Shown piece after piece: positions 7,377 through 12,935 of a stretch of 12,935 bases of DNA. Made by a program: the position numbers and the translations under genes. Below the pieces are notes generated by a model. It saw nothing but the letters and a program-made list of their open reading frames with translations. It was not told the origin of the DNA and searched no databases. Source of the stretch: Aquiluna sp. (GTDB lineage: Bacteria; Actinomycetota; Actinomycetes; Actinomycetales; Microbacteriaceae); assembly GCA_016780945.1 (NCBI GenBank), contig JADHKY010000021.1, positions 1 through 12,935 of the forward strand, read 5' to 3'. Numbering within the stretch: position 1 is the stretch's first letter; each line of letters starts with the position of its first letter.

Positions 7377-9251
7377 TTAGTCCTTCGGCGTGTCGCGCGT
7401 GTCGCCTTCTTGCAAATCACGCAGATATTCACTGATTTGTTTTGCCAGTTTCAGACCGAAGCCATCCAAGGTGGCGATCTCTTCGGCGCTGGCTGCCCTA
7501 ATTCGCTTTAGCGAGCCATACTTTCTTAGCAACAGCCTCACCTTCTGCTCCCCCAGGCCTGGTATTTCTAGTAGCTGGGAGGCAATCGTCTTACTGCGCT
7601 TGGCCCGCTGAGCCGTGATCGCAAAGCGGTGGGCCTCGTCTCGGATGCGCTGGAGCAAAAACAGCTCCTCAGAGGTTCTTGGAAATATGACTGGGTAGTC
7701 GCTGGAGGTGGTGAACACTTCTTCGAGTCTCTTGGCGAGCGTGGCGATCGTTATCTCACCAACGCCGCTTTCCTCCAAGGCCCTTAGCGCAGCTCCCCGT
7801 TGGGGCAGCCCACCATCTATGAGCATCAAAGACGGGCGATAGCTAAATTTCTCGCTCGTCTCTTCTCCCAGGTATTTGAGCCTGCGCGATAGCACCTGAT
7901 AGATCGACTCCGTATCATCGGCGGTTTCCAGGTTGAACCTTCGGTACTGGTCTTTTTTGGGCAGACCGTCTTCGAAGACGACCATTGAGCCAACGGTTCC
8001 GGTTCCTGATAGGTGGGAAATGTCAAAGCACTCAATCCTCAGCGGAGCCTCTTTCATACCCAGGGCCTTCTGAATTCCGGCAAGTGCATCGGCTCGGGCC
8101 TTGAAGTCGCTACTGCGCTTGAGCTTGTAGCTATTTAGGGCATGCGCAGCATTGTTGAGAGCCGTCTTAGCGAGTGTTGCCTTTTCACCCCGCTGGGCAA
8201 CCGCAACCTTGACGGGTTTGCCCCGAACCTCGCTGAGGAAGGCCTCGATAGGCGCTTTGGCTTTTGGAATCTCCGGCACCAAGAACAGCTTTGGGACCTC
8301 CATGGAGGTTCCCTTCGAGTTAGGCGTATAGAGCTCTTGAATTAGGTACTCCACCAGCTCTGAGTTATTTCTGTCGAGCTCAAGGTCGACAACCATCGAC
8401 CTGTTACCTCTAATGCGGCCCCCGCGCACAATGAAGATGCTTACCGCAGCGCTTAGTTCGTCCCTGGCAAGTCCGATCAGGTCTGCGTCTGTCTGGTCTG
8501 AGAGCACCACGGTGGTTTTCTCCAGCACCTTCTCTAAGGCGGCAACATCGTCTCTTAGGTTGGCTGCAAGTTCATAGTTCTCCGAATCGCTTGCTGCCTG
8601 CATCTTCTTTCTTAGATCCTGAACATGCTGCTCGCTGCCACTTGCAACAAAGTCGCCAAGGCGCTTGGCGAGGGCCTTGTGTTCAGGCTTGGAAATTCTG
8701 TCCACACAGGGAGCGGCACATTTTCCTATCTCGGCAAGCAGACAGGGCCTTCCCGAGCGCACAGCGCGGTCGTAGACGCCCTTGGAGCAGGACCTGACCG
8801 GATAGACCTTGAGTAGGGTGTCGAGGGTTTCTCGGATAGCCCAGGCTTGGGTGTAGGGACCGAAGTAGCGAAGACCTTTAATCTCCCTGTTTCTTGTGAT
8901 GAAGGCTCTGGGAACCTCATCTGTCACCGAGATTGCTAGATAGGGATAACTCTTGTCATCGCGGAATCTCACATTGAATGGCGGGTCAAACTCCTTGATC
9001 CACATGAATTCCAACTGAAGCGCATCGTATTCGGTGTCTACTATCGTCCACTTCACATCCGCCGCTGCCAGGAGCATTCTCTGGGTGCGCTCGTGGAGTT
9101 TTGAGAAGGTGCCGAAGTAGCTGGTCAGCCGGGACTTAAGGTTTTTAGCTTTACCGACATAGAGGACCTTGCCTCTGGAATCCACAAAGCGGTAGACCCC
9201 AGGTTGGGTTGGAATCTCTGAGGTTTTGGGCCTAAAGCTCAGCTTTGTCAT
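7377..9251 (-). CDS. uvrC: Excinuclease ABC subunit C
   Basis: UvrC makes both incisions around a DNA lesion in nucleotide excision repair, acting on the UvrB-DNA complex. The 624-residue protein has the N-terminal GIY-YIG nuclease (about 13-95; Y20, Y31-V-G-K, R41, likely catalytic E81), a four-cysteine region C155, C170, C178, C182 with the spacing that binds an iron-sulfur cluster in E. coli UvrC, a UVR motif that contacts UvrB (about 207-242), the RNase H-like nuclease with D410 (F-D-I-S-H), D479 (I-D-G-G) and H541, and two C-terminal helix-hairpin-helix motifs (about 556-612). Residues 82-92 carry the W-I-K-E-F-D-P form usual in actinobacteria. It starts 2 bp after the uvrA stop, so it is cotranscribed with uvrA. 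Length and motifs are complete. Confidence 0.97.
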   Translation of the reverse strand: MTKLSFRPKTSEIPTQPGVYRFVDSRGKVLYVGKAKNLKSRLTSYFGTFSKLHERTQRMLLAAADVKWTIVDTEYDALQLEFMWIKEFDPPFNVRFRDDKSYPYLAISVTDEVPRAFITRNREIKGLRYFGPYTQAWAIRETLDTLLKVYPVRSCSKGVYDRAVRSGRPCLLAEIGKCAAPCVDRISKPEHKALAKRLGDFVASGSEQHVQDLRKKMQAASDSENYELAANLRDDVAALEKVLEKTTVVLSDQTDADLIGLARDELSAAVSIFIVRGGRIRGNRSMVVDLELDRNNSELVEYLIQELYTPNSKGTSMEVPKLFLVPEIPKAKAPIEAFLSEVRGKPVKVAVAQRGEKATLAKTALNNAAHALNSYKLKRSSDFKARADALAGIQKALGMKEAPLRIECFDISHLSGTGTVGSMVVFEDGLPKKDQYRRFNLETADDTESIYQVLSRRLKYLGEETSEKFSYRPSLMLIDGGLPQRGAALRALEESGVGEITIATLAKRLEEVFTTSSDYPVIFPRTSEELFLLQRIRDEAHRFAITAQRAKRSKTIASQLLEIPGLGEQKVRLLLRKYGSLKRIRAASAEEIATLDGFGLKLAKQISEYLRDLQEGDTRDTPKD

Positions 9252-9253
9252 GG

Positions 9254-12103
9254 CTAAGCCAACAGCTCGGCCAAGAACTTACCGGTGTGAGAGGACTTGT
9301 TGGCCGCTACCTTCTCGGGAGTTCCTTCGGCGACAATCTGTCCGCCTCCACTACCCCCTTCGGGCCCTAGATCTATCACCCAGTCGCAGCAGCGAATAAC
9401 ATCCAGATTGTGTTCGATGACAATGACGGTGTTGCCCTTGTCCGTAAGGTCTGCAAGCACGTTCAGAAGTTTCTTCGTGTCTTCGAAGTGGAGACCAGTT
9501 GTCGGCTCGTCTAGGACATAGATGGTCCTGCCGGTCGACCTGCGCTGGAGCTCTGTTGCGAGCTTTACGCGCTGAGCCTCCCCGCCAGAGAGAGTGGTCG
9601 CACTCTGTCCCAGCCGGACATAGCCCAGCCCAACGTCAACCAGGGTGTTCAGGTATCTAGCGATTGAGTTGATGGGGGCGAAGAATTCGGCTGCCTCGCT
9701 GATGGGCATCGATAGGACATCTCCTACCGATTTGCCCTTGTATTTCACCTGCAGCGTCTCGCGGTTATAGCGGGCACCCTTGCAGTCCTCGCAGGTGACA
9801 TAGACATCGGGTAGGAAGTTCATCTCAATGCGGATAGTTCCGTCACCGCTACAGCTCTCGCAACGACCACCCTTCACATTGAAAGAGAACCTTCCCTGCT
9901 GGTAACCGCGCACCTTCGACTCTGGGGTGTCGGCAAAAAGCTTTCTAATGTGATCGAAGACGCCGGTGTAGGTGGCGGGGTTGGAGCGCGGAGTGCGGCC
10001 AATTGGAGCCTGGTCAACGTGAACTACCTTGTCGAGTTGCTCGAGGCCCTCGACCCTGATATGCCTTCCAGGAACTCCCTTGGCGCCATTTAGCTTGTTA
10101 GCAAGCACCTGATACAAAACGTCATTGACCAGCGATGACTTACCCGAACCACTCACGCCCGTGACCGCCGTCATGACCCCCAAGGGGAAGCTAACCGAGA
10201 CATCCCGGAGGTTGTTTTCCTTGGCTCCAACAACTTTGATCTGGCGGTCCTTACTTACCTTGCGCCTTTTTGCAGGAGTTTCTATCTTTAGTCTTCCGGA
10301 GAGGTAGTCGCCGGTGATTGATGTGCGGTTATCCAAGATGGCCGCATAGGAACCGGAGTGGACAACCTCGCCTCCTCCAAGACCCGCACCTGGACCGATG
10401 TCGACCAGCCAGTCTGCAGCTTTGATGGTGTCCTCATCATGCTCAACGACGATCAGGGTGTTACCTAGGTCGCGCAGCTTGATAAGCGTCTCAATCAGCC
10501 TGCGATTGTCGCGCTGGTGCAGTCCAATTGAGGGCTCGTCCAAAACGTAAAGAACACCTGTGAGTCCGGCACCAATCTGGGTGGCAAGCCTGATGCGCTG
10601 CGCCTCCCCACCAGAAAGAGACCCAGCACTGCGCTCAAGTGAGAGGTAATCCAGTCCCACTGCAAGAAGAAAATCAAGCCTCGCCCTAATTTCCCTGAGA
10701 ACCTGGGCAGCAATCTTTTGCTCGCGGTCCGTGAGTTTCAGGGTCTCAAAGAAGTCGTGAGCCTCACCCAGGGAGTAGACAGCGACATCGTGGATGGACT
10801 TTGAGTGAACCTTGACCGCCAGAACCTCGGGCCTGAGCCTTGCGCCCTGGCAGGCCGGGCAGGGGATCTCCCTGAGAAACTCCGCCCATTTGCCTCGAGC
10901 CCAGTCCGAGTCAGACTCCAGATAGCGCCTCTCAACATAAGGAAGCACGCCCTCAAAGCCTGAGGTGTAGCGCATCTCTCTTCCATACTTCGAGCGCCAT
11001 TTGACCTGAACCTCGAAGTCATTGCCATTTAGTACCGCGTCCTGAACTGCCTCAGGGAGCTTTTCCCAGGGGGTGTCCAGGTCAAATTCAAGATCGTTTG
11101 CAAGGCCTGCCAAGAGTCTGGTGAAGTAGCTGTAAAGGCCCTTGCCCTGGGTAGACCACGGCAGCAGCACTCCCTCGTTGATGGTTGCTGCAGGGTCCCC
11201 CACAACCAGTTCCGGATCAACCGCCATCTTTGTTCCAAGGCCGGTGCAGGTTGGGCACGCACCAAAGGGGGCATTGAACGAAAAAGTTCTGGGCTCGATC
11301 TCACTTAGGACAATCTCATGCTCATTTGGGCAGCTCAGACGCTCGCTGAAGGTGCGGGTCTTCTTTTCATCGACGAAGTCCACAATCACCCTGCCGTCGG
11401 CGAGCTTGAGCGCTGTCTCGACGCTGTCGGTGATCCTGCCCTGAGCATCCGCCTTCACCACGAGTCGATCAACCACCACCGAAATATCGTGCTTAAAACT
11501 CTTCTTTAGAGGCTTTGCCTCGGTGAGGGTTACTGTTTCGCCGTCGACTACGGCCCGGGCATATCCTTGCGATTGCAAAGAGGCGAATAGGTCCGCAAAC
11601 TCGCCCTTTTTCTGCTGGACGATTGGAGCTAGGAGCTGGAAGCGGGTCCCCTCCTTGATGGTCATGAGCTGGTCGACTATTGCCTGCGGGGTTTGCTTTG
11701 AGATGACCTCACCGCATTCGTGACAGTGGGGAACGCCTATCCTTGCCCATAAAAGTCTGAGGTAGTCGTGAATCTCGGTGATGGTTCCGACTGTTGATCT
11801 GGGGTTGCGGTTGGTGGATTTCTGATCAATTGACACAGCCGGTGAGAGTCCCTCGATGAAGTCAACGTCGGGCCGGTCGACCTGTCCCAGAAACTGTCTT
11901 GCATAGGCGCTGAGCGACTCTACGTATCTGCGCTGACCCTCAGCAAAGATTGTGTCGAAGGCCAGGGATGATTTTCCTGACCCGCTCAGGCCCGTGAATA
12001 CCACCATCGCATCACGAGGAATCTCGAGATTGAGGTTCTTGAGATTATGAACTCGGGCGCCCTTGATGGCTAGATGGGGGCCTTTGGGAGTCTCAATAAT
12101 CAC
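9254..12103 (-). CDS. uvrA: Excinuclease ABC subunit A
   Basis: UvrA is the damage-sensing ATPase that loads UvrB onto DNA. The 949-residue product has two ABC-type ATPase halves: Walker A at 38-45 and 649-656, signature L-S-G-G-E at 496-500 and 838-842, and D-E-P of Walker B at 522-524 and 865-867. Zinc module 2 is classical, with C748, C751, C771 and C774. Zinc module 1 has C258 and H262 followed by C283 and C286, the Cx3H form I expect in actinobacteria rather than four cysteines. The UvrB-binding and insertion domains lie between about 115 and 250 (a CHEC pair at 127-130). The start is GTG at 12103; the uvrB stop is in frame four codons upstream with no other likely start between, which fixes it. 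It is 9 bp after uvrB and 2 bp before uvrC. Confidence 0.97.
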   Translation of the reverse strand: MIIETPKGPHLAIKGARVHNLKNLNLEIPRDAMVVFTGLSGSGKSSLAFDTIFAEGQRRYVESLSAYARQFLGQVDRPDVDFIEGLSPAVSIDQKSTNRNPRSTVGTITEIHDYLRLLWARIGVPHCHECGEVISKQTPQAIVDQLMTIKEGTRFQLLAPIVQQKKGEFADLFASLQSQGYARAVVDGETVTLTEAKPLKKSFKHDISVVVDRLVVKADAQGRITDSVETALKLADGRVIVDFVDEKKTRTFSERLSCPNEHEIVLSEIEPRTFSFNAPFGACPTCTGLGTKMAVDPELVVGDPAATINEGVLLPWSTQGKGLYSYFTRLLAGLANDLEFDLDTPWEKLPEAVQDAVLNGNDFEVQVKWRSKYGREMRYTSGFEGVLPYVERRYLESDSDWARGKWAEFLREIPCPACQGARLRPEVLAVKVHSKSIHDVAVYSLGEAHDFFETLKLTDREQKIAAQVLREIRARLDFLLAVGLDYLSLERSAGSLSGGEAQRIRLATQIGAGLTGVLYVLDEPSIGLHQRDNRRLIETLIKLRDLGNTLIVVEHDEDTIKAADWLVDIGPGAGLGGGEVVHSGSYAAILDNRTSITGDYLSGRLKIETPAKRRKVSKDRQIKVVGAKENNLRDVSVSFPLGVMTAVTGVSGSGKSSLVNDVLYQVLANKLNGAKGVPGRHIRVEGLEQLDKVVHVDQAPIGRTPRSNPATYTGVFDHIRKLFADTPESKVRGYQQGRFSFNVKGGRCESCSGDGTIRIEMNFLPDVYVTCEDCKGARYNRETLQVKYKGKSVGDVLSMPISEAAEFFAPINSIARYLNTLVDVGLGYVRLGQSATTLSGGEAQRVKLATELQRRSTGRTIYVLDEPTTGLHFEDTKKLLNVLADLTDKGNTVIVIEHNLDVIRCCDWVIDLGPEGGSGGGQIVAEGTPEKVAANKSSHTGKFLAELLA

Positions 12104-12112
12104 CGTAGAAGT

Positions 12113-12935
12113 CTATGCATGGCCAGCCTGCTCAAATTGCCGAAGTTCTCTTTTGAGCTCCCCGATCTCATCACGGATTCTGGCCGCCAGTTCGAACTTG
12201 AGCTCCGCTGCTGCTGCTCTCATTTGCGCATCTAGATCCATGATGGTCGCCAGTAGCTGCTCGCTGCCGGCTTTTCCAATGTCACGTCTGCCGCGCATTG
12301 GTGTGGAGGCGACCTTTCTCGCCGGCTGCTTCCTGAGTGACTCCATCAGGGCCTCGGTATCAAGCTCCTCGCGGTTGAGGCTGTCGGTGATGTCGGCAAT
12401 CTTCTTGCGTAGTGGGGTCGGATCGATGCCGTTCAGCCTGTTGTATTCGACCTGCTTCTCACGCCTGCGGTTAGTTTCATCAATTGCTCGCTTCATCGAT
12501 GCGGTTACCTTGTCCGCATACATGTGGACTTCACCATTGACGTTTCTCGCCGCCCTACCAATTGTCTGAATCAGCGAGGTTGTAGAGCGCAGGAAACCCT
12601 CTTTGTCAGCATCGAGTATTGAAACGAGCGATACTTCCGGAAGGTCAAGGCCCTCACGGAGCAGGTTGATACCCACCAGCACGTCATAGAGCCCCTGCCT
12701 GAGCTCCCTGAGAAGCTCCACTCTTCTGAGGGTGTCAACATCGGAGTGTAGGTAGCGAACCCTGATGCCCATCTCGGTTAGATACTCTGTGACCTCTTCG
12801 GCAAGGCGTTTGGTGAGGGTTGTGACCAATACGCGCTCATTGCGCTCTGATCGGAGCTTTATCTCTTCGAGCAGGTCATCAATCTGTCCCTTGGCGGGCT
12901 TCACGTGCACCTCCGGGTCGACAAGGCCTGTTGGA
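12113..12935 (-). CDS. uvrB: Excinuclease ABC subunit B, C-terminal part (5' end outside window)
   Basis: UvrB is the helicase-like core of nucleotide excision repair that verifies the lesion and recruits UvrC. The frame is open to the window edge, giving 273 visible residues; the GTG at 12910 is an internal valine, not the start. Visible are the P-T-G-L-V-D-P-E motif, the second helicase domain with a Y-L-H-S-D-V-D stretch, motif V region L-L-R-E-G-L-D-L-P-E (91-100), motif VI Q-T-I-G-R-A-A-R (123-130), and a C-terminal UVR motif (about 226-264), which pairs with the UVR motif of UvrC. The N-terminal Walker A and beta-hairpin lie outside. It leads directly into uvrA (9 bp), so uvrB-uvrA-uvrC appear to be one transcription unit. 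Any SOS control site would be beyond the window. Confidence 0.97.
   Translation of the reverse strand, partial: PTGLVDPEVHVKPAKGQIDDLLEEIKLRSERNERVLVTTLTKRLAEEVTEYLTEMGIRVRYLHSDVDTLRRVELLRELRQGLYDVLVGINLLREGLDLPEVSLVSILDADKEGFLRSTTSLIQTIGRAARNVNGEVHMYADKVTASMKRAIDETNRRREKQVEYNRLNGIDPTPLRKKIADITDSLNREELDTEALMESLRKQPARKVASTPMRGRRDIGKAGSEQLLATIMDLDAQMRAAAAELKFELAARIRDEIGELKRELRQFEQAGHA

Noticed and set aside
12063..12569. Open frame of 168 codons on the plus strand opposite uvrB/uvrA, partly hydrophobic
   Set aside because: Its Ser/Leu/Ala-rich hydrophobic look is produced by reverse reading of charged helical uvrB codons; no start signal.

Overview
This is a compact, almost fully coding stretch of an actinobacterial chromosome. 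RbpA, OpcA and WhiA together with the order uvrB-uvrA-uvrC-rapZ-whiA-...-gap-pgk-tpiA-secG-rbpA point firmly to Actinomycetota. The moderate GC (mid-50s percent by eye), very short gaps, and sodA between whiA and gap suggest a small-genome member of the Microbacteriaceae, perhaps of an aquatic Luna-type lineage. The family and lineage are inference; the phylum is not in doubt.

Layout. The plus strand carries only the left edge: the 3' end of opcA (1-474) and pgl (474-1157), which are coupled by a TAATG overlap. They belong to the oxidative pentose phosphate pathway. Everything else is on the minus strand and, in transcription order from the right edge, reads uvrB (cut by the window end), uvrA, uvrC, rapZ, whiA, sodA, gap, pgk, tpiA, secG, rbpA. 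Gaps are 9, 2, 25, 2, 45 and 59 bp, then a 1 bp overlap, an 8 bp overlap, 24 bp and 0 bp. The two groups converge, and the last codons of pgl and rbpA overlap by 17 bp.

How the genes work together. uvrB, uvrA and uvrC give a complete UvrABC nucleotide excision repair set. rapZ and whiA are the conserved signalling/cell-cycle pair; the yvcK gene that usually lies between them in other actinobacteria and Firmicutes is absent here. sodA encodes a Mn-type superoxide dismutase. gap, pgk and tpiA are the triose part of glycolysis, followed by secG (Sec translocon) and rbpA (RNA polymerase activator). The most likely internal transcription boundaries are the 45 bp gap before sodA and the 59 bp gap before gap.

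No RNA gene, mobile element, CRISPR array, phage gene or previously undescribed system was found. No gap exceeds 59 bp. The observations worth a look concern gene order (yvcK missing, sodA inserted), the overlapping convergent gene ends with tandem inverted repeats, and translational coupling.
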